From JBFHFS01 sp041583495 (lineage in GTDB: Bacteria > Bacteroidota > Bacteroidia > Bacteroidales > Marinilabiliaceae), in contig JBFHFS010000087.1 in the NCBI GenBank assembly GCA_041583495.1, positions 1 to 15,439 of the forward strand: a stretch of DNA of 15,439 nucleotides. Reading direction: 5' to 3'. Made by a program: the position numbers and the translations under genes. The notes under the pieces are model-generated. The model did no database searches. It worked only from the letters and a program-made list of their open reading frames with translations, and was not told where the DNA came from. This document shows positions 6,793 through 13,891 of the stretch, one piece after another; within the stretch, counting starts at the first letter, position 1; every line of letters begins with the position of its first letter.

Positions 6793-7398
6793 TTATTCTT
6801 GTTGGTTGTTTAAATTATCGTTGTTCATTCTTTGCCTTTCAACTTCTACATTGTCCCAAAGCTCTTTATTGTCAGGGTGAGTCATTGCTTTTATTAAGGC
6901 GTTAACGTATTCTGGGTGGTTTCTATATTTTAATTTAATCCAACTTGTCTTTGGAGTCAACATTAAGATAAGTCCAAGGCCACCAATAATGGCTACTCTC
7001 TTAAATATTCTTGTGTAATACTCTGATTTATTTTTTGAGTATTTAATTGTCCCGATTATAGTTATAAGGATAAGTCCAACAAGGCCTGCACTTAAATTAA
7101 ACGAAGCACCTGGCCAAGATTGAAATTTAAATAGTAGTCCAATAGTTGTCACTGATAATGCAAATCCTGTCATCACAGCACCGACAATTCTCATTGTACT
7201 AATTCCTTTATATGAGTCTTTTTTGAAAATGGTTCTAAGTCTTATATGGTTGAATAGAGCAAAGCTTAAATACATATAAAGCACGGAAAGAGTCGATAGT
7301 GTCAAAACAGTCAAGAAACTACCACCAGGAATTAAAAGTATATTTAGTCCAAGTGCAATTATGGACAGTGTCGCAATAATTAATTCTCCTTTTTTCAT
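6793..7398 (-). CDS. Hypothetical five-helix inner-membrane protein
   Basis: I do not recognise the family. The 201-residue product has about five hydrophobic segments (near residues 6-22, 27-50, 70-91, 100-118 and 132-147) and a charged, Asn/Glu-rich soluble tail from about 150 to the end. The short motif LLFKFQSWPGA (88-98), between helices three and four, is of a kind that recurs in small Bacteroidota membrane proteins, including some with GldL-like helices; that is a resemblance only. ATG is preceded by AACAGAAG, a weak ribosome-binding signal. It is monocistronic in appearance, facing the same way as the fucosidase operon but separated from it by a terminator, and 320 bases from hsdR. 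AT-rich composition unlike the fucosidase genes suggests a separate origin. Confidence 0.7.
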   Translation of the reverse strand: MKKGELIIATLSIIALGLNILLIPGGSFLTVLTLSTLSVLYMYLSFALFNHIRLRTIFKKDSYKGISTMRIVGAVMTGFALSVTTIGLLFKFQSWPGASFNLSAGLVGLILITIIGTIKYSKNKSEYYTRIFKRVAIIGGLGLILMLTPKTSWIKLKYRNHPEYVNALIKAMTHPDNKELWDNVEVERQRMNNDNLNNQQE

Positions 7399-7489
7399 CT
7401 TCTGTTTTTGCTTTTTAATGGTGCCATAACCAAGCTATAAATGTACTTATTCCATTCATATTTACCATATTATTTTATAAACATGGCTG

Positions 7490-7509
7490 CAGCCCGCCAA
7501 TCAGGGCTG
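7490..7509. repeat. Small GC hairpin between the membrane protein and GH95 genes
   Basis: CAGCCC (7490-7495) pairs with GGGCTG (7504-7509) over an 8-base loop. It has no T-run and is probably not a terminator. The rest of 7399-7544 is AT-rich leader with nothing else recognisable. Confidence 0.4.
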
Positions 7510-7544
7510 GTTTGTGACTGTTTGCCGGTCATATTCAGATAGAT

Positions 7545-7585
7545 AAAAAAAAGTCAGGCCTTCCAACGAGGGAATGACCTGACTT
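7545..7585 (-). terminator. Terminator of the GH29-GH95 operon
   Basis: On the minus strand, AAGTCAGG pairs with CCTGACTT, enclosing an inner TTCC/GGAA stem, and the second arm runs into eight T (7543-7552 region). It begins 28 bases after the GH95 stop codon. Confidence 0.85.
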
Positions 7586-7612
7586 ATTTCAGAACTGTTT
7601 TTAGGTGCCTGG

Positions 7613-10030
7613 CTATGCCGGGGCAAATGTGTATTCGCTGTTGGGGGTGGTCTTAAATTCGAAGAGGCCCGGGGCAATAGTCTTTAAGGTGAGGACTGTT
7701 CCATGGCTGTCGGTGACTTTCAGGGGGATGCTGCAGCGAAGGGTGCAGGTCTTTCCCAGATCCGATTTAAGGTGACCCTTTTGAAGGACTCCATTCTTCC
7801 ATTCCAGGTCCACTTCAAAACCGCCCCTGGCTCGTAATCCGGTTACTGCTCCTGTGCTCCACACGTCGGGCAGGGCGGGCAACAGTTCAAGTATTTTGCC
7901 ATCCGATTGAAGCAACATCTCGGCTATTCCCGAAGTCCCGCCGAAGTTACCATCGATCTGAAAAGGCGGATGTACATCCAACAGGTTGGGGTGGGTGCTG
8001 TGCTTGAGTTGCTCCGACAGCATCTTATGGGCATAGTTACCCTCGTGCAGACGGGCGTGAAAATTAATCTTCCAGGCTTTCGACCATCCCGACCCTTCGT
8101 CACCGCGGTGCTTGAGGGTTACCTTGCAGGCTTCGGCCAACGCGGGGGTGCGATAAGGGTCAATAAGCCCTCCCGGGTGCAACGCCCAGAGGTGAGAGAT
8201 GTGGCGATGCGTCCTTTCGGGTGCTTCCATATCCCAGTCGTCAAGCCACTCTTGCAGCTGGCCCGCCTTACCAATTTTCAGGGGAGGTAATTTTTCGAGT
8301 GCCGCCCGCAGTTCTTGTTGAAAGGGCTGGTCCACCGATAATATCTCGGTCGATTGAATGCAGGCCTCGAACAGGACCCGGGTGATGGCCATGTCCATGG
8401 TGGGGCCTGCCGAAACAAACCACCACGTTGAACCCTTTCGGAAGGTGTTCTCGGGGGAGCTGGCGGGACAGGTCACCAGATAGCCGCTGGCGGGATCTTC
8501 AACCAGATAGTCGAGTAAGAATTGTGCAGCCCCTTTCATGGCGGGATAGGCGCGTTCCCTTAAAAAAGCGGTATCCCCGCCAAACAGATAATGCTCCCAC
8601 AGGTGGGTGCTTAGCCAGGCCCCACCTGTCACCCACATGCTCCAGCCACCGCCATCTACCGGGGCGGCACCACGCCATAGGTCGGTGTTGTGATGCAACA
8701 CCCAGCCCCGGCATCCATAATGTTCCCTGGCCACTTTGCCGCCGGTCTCCATCAGATCATCAATCATGTCGAAGAGGGGTTCGTGGCACTCGGCCAGGTT
8801 AGTCACCTCGGCAGGCCAGTAGTTCATCTCCGTATTGATGTTGACGGTGTATTTACTGCCCCAGGAAGGTGCCATCTGGTCGTTCCATTTGCCCTGGAGG
8901 TTGAGGGGCTGGTTCCCGGGCCTTGACCCGCTGATCATCAGATAACGGCCAAACTGAAAAAACAGGGCTTCCAGCTGCGGGTCTTCAGCGCCCTCCTGGT
9001 AACTGGTCAGGCGTTGGTCGGTTGGGGTTTTCCATCTGGCGGAATCTGCCTCTCCCAATTGCAACGATACCCTGTTAAAGAGTGGCTGATAATCCTTTAG
9101 GTGGTCGTCGCGCAGCCGGGCATAGCTTTTCCCCTCCGAGAGGCTCAGATAATCCTCGCAGCGCAGGGCGGCATCGCCCGTGATATCCTTATAGTTGTTA
9201 AAGCTGGTGGCTGCCACCAACCGGATGGTTATGGCGCTGGCCTCCCTGATTTGCAGCACCGTGTCCTTTGCGGTCAGAAGGCCACCCTCATGGGCGACCT
9301 TCAGGCGGGATTCAAATTTTATCCCTTCTCCGGTCTCCGCGGGAATCAGCACCTTTTCTTTTCCATCTCCAATCCAAACCCCCTGCATATCCAGCGTGCC
9401 GCCATCGGTGGTGGTCACCTGGTGCTGGTGGGGACTGGTAAGCGAGATGTCGGTGTTCAAGGCCCCGGGCTGGTCGCAGGTGAGGCGCACCACAATGGCC
9501 TGATCGGGCGTGGAGCTGAACAGCTCCCGGGTATAGCCAACCCCATTCTGTTTATAACTGATCCTGACACAGGCGTCCTTTAAATTTAATTCTCTGCGGT
9601 AGTCGGTTATCTCACCCTGGCCGGGAAAAGTGAGAAACAGATCGCCCAGGGGCTGATAGGCCTGCTGATAGATGGGGACGCCCATCAGATGATCAACCAC
9701 CAGCTCCTGAGCCGCCTCATATTGTTGGTCGAAGATCAGACGCCTGATCTCATCCAGATGCTCCAGGGGCTTGTCCTTCACATTGGTGTAGTCGTGGGGG
9801 CGTCCTCCCCAAAGGGTCTCTTCATTCAGCTGAAGGTGTTCCCGGTCGGCTTGTCCAAAGACCATGGCGGCCAGGCGGCCGTTGCCTATGGGAAGCGCCT
9901 CGTTCCAATCCGCGGCAGGGGCGTTAAACCATATTTTATTGGGTTCGTCACTGTTCTTGGGAGCCGTGCAGGCCCCGAGGGTCATTACCGTCGAGAGGAG
10001 GATAATGGCAAAAGGCTTTATGTAATTCAT
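7613..10030 (-). CDS. GH95 alpha-L-fucosidase, lipoprotein
   Basis: The 805-residue product is a canonical GH95 enzyme, which inverts and hydrolyses terminal fucose, classically alpha-1,2-linked. A lipoprotein signal ends at the lipobox LGAC (Cys21). The N-terminal beta-sandwich opens with WNEALPIGNGRLAAMVFG (42-59) and LNEETLWGG; the (alpha/alpha)6 barrel holds NINTEMNYWPAE (397-408), SPEN (Glu527) and QIDGNFGG (Asp693), which by recalled alignment match the Asn pair, the general acid and the Asp of Bifidobacterium AfcA; a C-terminal beta domain follows LLPALPDVW (716-724). Length is usual for the family and no key residue is missing. Its ATG overlaps the GH29 stop codon in ATGA, so the two are translated together, and a strong terminator follows. 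It is likely surface- or periplasm-anchored. GC-rich compared with the genes at 678-7398. Confidence 0.95.
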   Translation of the reverse strand: MNYIKPFAIILLSTVMTLGACTAPKNSDEPNKIWFNAPAADWNEALPIGNGRLAAMVFGQADREHLQLNEETLWGGRPHDYTNVKDKPLEHLDEIRRLIFDQQYEAAQELVVDHLMGVPIYQQAYQPLGDLFLTFPGQGEITDYRRELNLKDACVRISYKQNGVGYTRELFSSTPDQAIVVRLTCDQPGALNTDISLTSPHQHQVTTTDGGTLDMQGVWIGDGKEKVLIPAETGEGIKFESRLKVAHEGGLLTAKDTVLQIREASAITIRLVAATSFNNYKDITGDAALRCEDYLSLSEGKSYARLRDDHLKDYQPLFNRVSLQLGEADSARWKTPTDQRLTSYQEGAEDPQLEALFFQFGRYLMISGSRPGNQPLNLQGKWNDQMAPSWGSKYTVNINTEMNYWPAEVTNLAECHEPLFDMIDDLMETGGKVAREHYGCRGWVLHHNTDLWRGAAPVDGGGWSMWVTGGAWLSTHLWEHYLFGGDTAFLRERAYPAMKGAAQFLLDYLVEDPASGYLVTCPASSPENTFRKGSTWWFVSAGPTMDMAITRVLFEACIQSTEILSVDQPFQQELRAALEKLPPLKIGKAGQLQEWLDDWDMEAPERTHRHISHLWALHPGGLIDPYRTPALAEACKVTLKHRGDEGSGWSKAWKINFHARLHEGNYAHKMLSEQLKHSTHPNLLDVHPPFQIDGNFGGTSGIAEMLLQSDGKILELLPALPDVWSTGAVTGLRARGGFEVDLEWKNGVLQKGHLKSDLGKTCTLRCSIPLKVTDSHGTVLTLKTIAPGLFEFKTTPNSEYTFAPA

Positions 10031-11502
10031 GGTTTGCTAATATCGAATAGTTGGACTTGGGCCAGGGTGGGAGAGGCCAGGGCACTTTTTATGTTTAGCC
10101 TTATCTTATCGGCAGTACAAGGGTCGAAGCGGACAATTTTCTTGTAGCCGATGGTGGAGCCTTTCGCTACCTCTTTCCAACCTTTCCCGTCGGGGATCTC
10201 GATGGAAAAATCAGCGATTCGCTGGCCTAAGGGAATATATTCCTGAAGCACCATGCAGTTGAAGGTTACCTGGTTATCCAATTGAAAGTGAAGGGTGGCT
10301 GTTTTCTCCTGGTCGGGGGTGGCCCAATAGGTTGAGGGGTCGTTGTCGGTAAGATGGCCGGCCCCGAAAAGGCGGCCCCGGCTGCTGCTGGCCTCAACGG
10401 CCGATCCCTGTAGTAAGTCCTTTGCAAAGGCCTTATCCAGGAATTGCCTGAATTCCATCAGCCGCATCGAATCGGTGGGATGAATCCGGCCCGTCCGGTC
10501 GGGAGGAACATTCAGGTTGAGGGAGGTGCCATTGCCTACCGAGCTGAAATAAATATCCAATAAATTCTCCAGCGACTTTACCTTTTCATCTTCTTTCTGA
10601 TGGTAAAACCACCCCGGACGAATCGATACATCTGCCTCGGCCGGCATCCAGAATTCCCCATCCCGGGTGCCGGTCTCGGCAATCCAGTATTGTGTGGTGC
10701 CTGCAAAGGGCCTGGTATAGCCTTCCGTGGGCAGGGGCGTATAGGTGGCCCAGCAGGAATCTTTGGCATGTCCGTGTTCGTTGCCAATCCAGCGTATGTC
10801 GGGTCCGGCATCTCCAAAGATGGTGGCATGGGGTTGCAGAGTGCGCACCATCGCGTAGGTATTCTCCCAGTCGTAATAGGTCGAGCGGTCTATCTTACGC
10901 GATTCGCGAGCCCCGCCATAATAGCCATCTCCGCCATTGGCCCCATCAAACCATACCTCAAAGACATCGCCGTAGTTGGTGAGCAGCTCGGTGAGTTGTT
11001 GACGGTAATATTCAATGTAGCTCTCCTGGCCATAGTCGGCCCGGTTACGGTCCCAGGGCGACAGATAAACACCGAACTTCACGCCGTACTTTTGGCAGGC
11101 CTCCGAGATCTCGCGTACCACGTCTCCTTGGCCATCTTTCCAGGGGGAATTTTTTACCGAATGCTCGGTGTATGCCGAAGGCCACAGGCAAAAGCCGTCG
11201 TGGTGCTTGGCCGTGAGAATAGCCCCTTTGAAGCCGGCCTGGGCCAGCGTGCCAATGATCTGATCGGCGTCGAAAGCCGTGGGATTGAAAACAGTCGGTT
11301 TTTCATCACCGTAGCCCCATTCCAGGTCGGTGAAGGTGTTGGTGGTGAAATGCAGAAAGGCGTAGGTCTCCAGCTGGTGCCAGGCCAGCTGACGCTCTGC
11401 AGGAAGTACACCATAAGGCTCGGGTGCAATTCCATCCTTCATGCAACCTGTAAATAGAAGGCTCATCAGCGCCCAGCTAAGCAGGCAGTTGTTCTTTTTC
11501 AT
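10027..11502 (-). CDS. GH29 alpha-L-fucosidase, lipoprotein with F5/8C-like C-terminus
   Basis: The 491-residue product is a retaining GH29 fucosidase. A lipobox LFTGC gives Cys20. The TIM barrel shows LAWHQLETYAFLHF (39-52), LTAKHHDGFCLW (96-107), GVKFGVYLSPWDRN and VWFDGANGG, where Asp186 is the expected nucleophile. A beta-sandwich (about 365-491: GHLTDNDPSTYWATPDQ, FSIEIPDG, IRLNIKSALASPTLAQVQLFD) looks like an F5/8 type C / CBM32-like domain. The WFDGANGG context and modular form recall the GH29 subgroup acting on alpha-1,3/1,4-linked fucose in Lewis-type structures, but specificity cannot be read from this. It is the first gene of a two-gene operon and overlaps GH95 by four bases. GH29 and GH95 together would cover different fucose linkages. 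A promoter lies 80-115 bases upstream. Confidence 0.93.
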   Translation of the reverse strand: MKKNNCLLSWALMSLLFTGCMKDGIAPEPYGVLPAERQLAWHQLETYAFLHFTTNTFTDLEWGYGDEKPTVFNPTAFDADQIIGTLAQAGFKGAILTAKHHDGFCLWPSAYTEHSVKNSPWKDGQGDVVREISEACQKYGVKFGVYLSPWDRNRADYGQESYIEYYRQQLTELLTNYGDVFEVWFDGANGGDGYYGGARESRKIDRSTYYDWENTYAMVRTLQPHATIFGDAGPDIRWIGNEHGHAKDSCWATYTPLPTEGYTRPFAGTTQYWIAETGTRDGEFWMPAEADVSIRPGWFYHQKEDEKVKSLENLLDIYFSSVGNGTSLNLNVPPDRTGRIHPTDSMRLMEFRQFLDKAFAKDLLQGSAVEASSSRGRLFGAGHLTDNDPSTYWATPDQEKTATLHFQLDNQVTFNCMVLQEYIPLGQRIADFSIEIPDGKGWKEVAKGSTIGYKKIVRFDPCTADKIRLNIKSALASPTLAQVQLFDISKP

Positions 11503-11583
11503 CTCTGGTCGTTTTTTGTTTAAGGTGAAGGGTTTTTATATCGTTGGGTTTATCCTTAAATAGCGCGTTTATGCGGGCTTCCA

Positions 11584-11616
11584 CAAATATATTCAATTTG
11601 CCGGGAGGGAACAAAA
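11584..11616 (-). promoter_or_regulatory. Bacteroidota-type promoter of the GH29-GH95 operon
   Basis: On the minus strand, TTTTG (11612-11616) and TATATTTG (11584-11591) are separated by 20 bases. This matches the Bacteroidota primary-sigma consensus (TTTG at -33, TAnnTTTG at -7). Predicted transcription start is near 11577, giving a leader of about 75 bases. Confidence 0.7.
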
Positions 11617-11904
11617 CGGACCGGTGATTACAAGTGATTATTGGGTTCCGAAACCGATTCAGGGCTTGCTATTGCCTCTGGTGCCTGGGGCCCCTTGCAA
11701 ACAGCGTGGTTTCTTCGGTAGGATGTCCCTATACCCTGAACTGCCGTCTTAATTCCATTTTTTTTTGGGGGTTGGAAGATCCGTCAGCTGCATTGATTTA
11801 CTTTTTCGAAAAACCACGAAGTGGTTAAAAATGAATAGCCACGGGTTGTCCGCGTGCCGCCGAAGCTTTCCTCGAGCGCAAAAGCTATTCTGCGGTGGCA
11901 CCAG
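11617..11904. other. Gene-free stretch with a short hairpin upstream of the dispersed repeat
   Basis: No gene is supported; a 63-codon antisense frame over 11784-11975 runs through the repeat and looks spurious. AACCAC-GAA-GTGGTT (11812-11826) forms a small hairpin followed on the minus strand by TTTTT, so it could be a weak minus-strand terminator. CCACGGGTT (11839-11847) is the exact complement of AACCCGTGG (11961-11969) inside the repeat, so the structured element probably starts near 11835 rather than at 11905. Confidence 0.45.
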
Positions 11905-12050
11905 CGGCAAGCCTTCGGCGACCGAAAGGAAGCGCTAGTGAAGGCGCTAGCGGAGGAGCAAACCCGTGGTGACAATTGAGCTGCACCTCAACCCTCCGCT
12001 ATGGCGGAGCAGGCTCAGAGGGGTTGAATAGCCCTCAAAAAAGGTATTTT
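11905..12050 (+). repeat. Dispersed hairpin-rich repeat, copy 2
   Basis: Same orientation and about 11.9 kb from the copy at 1-139. Conserved blocks are the CCTTCGG hairpin, CAAACCCGTGG, GAGCTGCACCTCAACCC, CTCCGC-TAT-GCGGAG and GGGGTTGAATA. This copy contains an internal duplication of GCGCTAG (11932-11938 and 11944-11950) that copy 1 lacks. Together with the CCACGGGTT arm at 11839 the whole element could fold as one long multi-branched RNA. No coding potential is supported. Confidence 0.8.
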
Positions 12051-12107
12051 TCATCTCATTATAATTATTTGTTTTTTATCTGCATTTTGCTCATTAACAC
12101 TTTTTTT

Positions 12108-12401
12108 TCAAATGCATTCGCAAGAACTTCGTTTCGATGCAACTCGCTTATAGTGACCTCTTTGTGTGAGCAAGAATTGTTCATAGCCTGCCCCGTTTTT
12201 TCGGGTGCTCGTTTCATCAAATTCAATATCATGTTCTTGCAGCAATGCTATATATTCATCTTTAAATGATATGGTTTTGTGATGCTCAACCTGGTTTTTA
12301 ACATGCTTATTTTTAATAAATTCAGAAGTTGAAAGCTTAATATCCTTGACAAGCATTGCCGGTGCAACTGAGGGATGAATATGTGTTATAATGTGGATCC
12401 C
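12108..12401 (-). pseudogene. Degraded Y1/RAYT-family transposase remnant
   Basis: The frame reads GIHIITHIHPSVAPAM then LVKDIKLSTSEFIKN, then NQVEHHKTISFKDEYIALLQ and HDIEFDE. These are two separated parts of Bacteroidota IS200/RAYT-like Y1 transposases: the strand around the HUH motif with the following helix (LVKDIK-SS-FI), and the C-terminal helix (NQ-EHH--FK-EY--LL---I-YDE). The middle part with the catalytic tyrosine (typically a WQEGYGAFS stretch) is missing, the first HUH histidine is replaced by Gly, and the N-terminus is gone. About 30 unrelated residues follow YDE-equivalent FDE, so the end is also shifted. An ATG-initiated 82-codon frame (from 12356) exists but is unlikely to be functional. 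This type differs from the intact RAYT at 3912-4499. Confidence 0.6.
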
Positions 12402-12428
12402 TCTTTGCCCGGATGCCCTCCATCAAAA

Positions 12429-12460
12429 CAAGACACGCCTCCTGATGGAGGCGTGTCTTG
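12429..12460 (-). terminator. Terminator downstream of the ThiL-family gene
   Basis: A perfect 14-bp stem, CAAGACACGCCTCC pairing with GGAGGCGTGTCTTG, with a four-base loop; on the minus strand it is followed by TTTTG. It lies about 85 bases after the stop of the ThiL-family gene. A smaller hairpin ACCCCA/TGGGGT (12462-12480) lies between them. Confidence 0.7.
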
Positions 12461-12544
12461 TACCCCATCTAGGGTGGGGTGGGGTTATAGGGTAGGCTAA
12501 AGCCCCCTTTTAGGAAAATATTGATGGTTAAGGCAAGAGGCCGC

Positions 12545-13585
12545 TTAGGCTTTATTGCCCCATCCCTGTGCCTGTAGCGGCACCTCCTCGCCTGCATTGG
12601 TCTCGAAGGTGTAACCTTTGCCGGTCTCCGTGAGATGACCGATTACAAAGACCTCTTTCAGTTGCGACTTTTTAATGACTTTTTCGTAGTCGTTCAGCGA
12701 AAGGGTAAAGAGCAGTTCATAGTCCTCGCCTCCGTTCAGGGCGGCGACCATTGGGTTAATCGACATCTCTTCGCCCAGCGCTATGGTGGTGTGGTCGAGT
12801 GGAATCTTGCTCTCGTAGACCTGACAACCCGTGTCGGAGGCCTTGCAGATGTGCAGAAGCGAGGCGGCCAGACTCTCCCGTACCAGAGTCATGGAGGTGG
12901 GGCAGAGGCCGCTCTCCCGGATCTGGTCCAGCGTATTCAGCCGTGCTTCGGGTCTTAGCTGTCGTTGAAGCAGGTATTCGAACGACCCAAAATCGGGCTT
13001 CTCCTGGCTGGTGTCGGAGAGAATCTTTTTCTCCCGTTCCAACAGCTGAAGCCCCATGTAGGCAGCTCCCAGATCGCCGGTTACACAAATCAGGTCGTTG
13101 GGCTTAGCCGTATGGCGCGAAAACAGAGCTTCCTTTGATCCAAAACCTATGGCCGTTACCCCAATAGAAAGACCCGTGAGCGATGAGGTGGGCCGGAATC
13201 CTACCAGGTCGAGGTGGTACTTTTCGCAGGCGAGGGCTACCCCGTCCATCAATAACTCCACCGCCTGAAGCGAAATCTTGCCGCTCACCCCCAGAGAGAT
13301 CGAGATCTGAGAAGGCCGGGCCCCTGTTGCTATTATATCGGAGATGCCCGCTACCACAGCTTTGTAGCCCAGATGGGGTAAGGGAAAATAGGTCAGATCG
13401 AAATGGATCCCCTCCAGCATCAGGTGACTGCTTGTAACCACCTGGTGGCCCCCGGGTTGAAGCACCGCGGCATCCTGTCCAATGCCCACAACGGTCGAAG
13501 CCTGTTGGGCCGGGAAGCGTTGGGCTATTTTCTCTATTAAGCCAAAAAGGCCAAGCTCTGAAAGGGGTGTGATGGAATTGCTCAT
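12545..13585 (-). CDS. ThiL-family protein (thiamine-monophosphate kinase-like), likely catalytically altered
   Basis: The 346-residue protein from this start has the full length and fold landmarks of ThiL, the kinase making thiamine pyrophosphate: LSELGLFGLIEKI, VGIGQDAAVL (33-42), LEGIHFDL (57-64), LGYKAVVAGISDI, VTGDLGAAYMGLQLLEREK (168-186), LLHICK and NGGEDYELLF (284-293). Several conserved metal/ATP residues are replaced: GDDAA is GQDAA (Gln37), TTDLL is SSHLM (His54), GGDTTS is GFRPTS (130-132), and IDISDG is TLVRES (233-238). Asp83 of ISDI and the GGEDYE motif remain. It may be an inactive paralogue or carry a new activity. A longer frame begins at 13684, but the -7 box at 13621-13628 lies downstream of that codon, and homology starts at MSNS, so 13585 is chosen. 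It diverges from sufB. No TPP riboswitch is apparent. Confidence 0.8.
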   Translation of the reverse strand: MSNSITPLSELGLFGLIEKIAQRFPAQQASTVVGIGQDAAVLQPGGHQVVTSSHLMLEGIHFDLTYFPLPHLGYKAVVAGISDIIATGARPSQISISLGVSGKISLQAVELLMDGVALACEKYHLDLVGFRPTSSLTGLSIGVTAIGFGSKEALFSRHTAKPNDLICVTGDLGAAYMGLQLLEREKKILSDTSQEKPDFGSFEYLLQRQLRPEARLNTLDQIRESGLCPTSMTLVRESLAASLLHICKASDTGCQVYESKIPLDHTTIALGEEMSINPMVAALNGGEDYELLFTLSLNDYEKVIKKSQLKEVFVIGHLTETGKGYTFETNAGEEVPLQAQGWGNKA

Positions 13586-13620
13586 GTTTGGATTCTGTAA
13601 ATGAGAATATTTGATGGGGT

Positions 13621-13628
13621 CAAAGATA
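13621..13628 (-). promoter_or_regulatory. -7 promoter box of the ThiL-family gene
   Basis: TATCTTTG on the minus strand matches TAnnTTTG. A start near 13614 would leave a leader of about 30 bases before the ATG at 13585. No clear TTG is found at -33. It settles the start choice for this gene. Confidence 0.55.
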
Positions 13629-13692
13629 CAATTTTGCACGGAATCTGACTTATTAAGGATGTTTAAGTCTTTTATTTTTATCAATATAAATA

Positions 13693-13705
13693 GTTGATAA
13701 TCAAC
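13693..13705. promoter_or_regulatory. Palindrome in the thiL-like/sufB divergent region (possible operator)
   Basis: GTTGATAATCAAC is a perfect 13-base palindrome between two divergent promoters, 65 bases upstream of one -7 box and 84 upstream of the other. GATAATCA-type half-sites resemble Fur-like boxes, which would suit iron-responsive suf control, but this is a guess. Confidence 0.3.
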
Positions 13706-13788
13706 AATGCGGGTGTTCTTTCGTTTTATTTTCCCCTGTTTTTTTGTGATTTAAAGAGCCGCTAATTTTATTTAATCTAAATGTTTGG

Positions 13789-13796
13789 TAATTTTG
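13789..13796 (+). promoter_or_regulatory. -7 promoter box of sufB
   Basis: TAATTTTG matches TAnnTTTG. The predicted transcript start near 13803 leaves a leader of about 90 bases, which contains a weak hairpin (ACTCC/GGAGT around 13831-13850) and a 9-codon mini-ORF starting ATGAACCCTGG. No -33 TTG is clear. Confidence 0.5.
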
Positions 13797-13891
13797 TGGC
13801 ACCATAAACTAAGCATTTATACTACCAGACTCCGATGAACCCTGGAGTGAGATTATATGTTTAGACTTCAGTACAGAAGCAAGATGTATTT

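Noticed and set aside
9101..9583. 160-codon plus-strand frame
   Set aside because: Antisense shadow of the GH95 gene with no recognisable motif.
10600..11457. 285-codon plus-strand frame
   Set aside because: Lies wholly antisense to the clear GH29 gene, with Gly/Pro/Ala-rich sequence and no domain; a shadow of GC-rich coding DNA.
11784..11975. 63-codon minus-strand frame across repeat copy 2
   Set aside because: Composition follows the hairpins of the repeat, and copy 1 does not preserve the frame because of length differences.
11835..12050. Group II intron or domain V-like RNA
   Set aside because: It is rich in hairpins, but I cannot find the domain V catalytic triad pattern or a reverse transcriptase gene.
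13586..13684. N-terminal extension of the ThiL-like protein
   Set aside because: The extra 33 residues have no homology to ThiL and their start codon is upstream of the -7 box at 13621-13628.
13586..13891. TPP riboswitch upstream of the ThiL-like gene
   Set aside because: The characteristic CUGAGA and GAUCUGG-type conserved segments are not seen, and the predicted leader is only about 30 bases.
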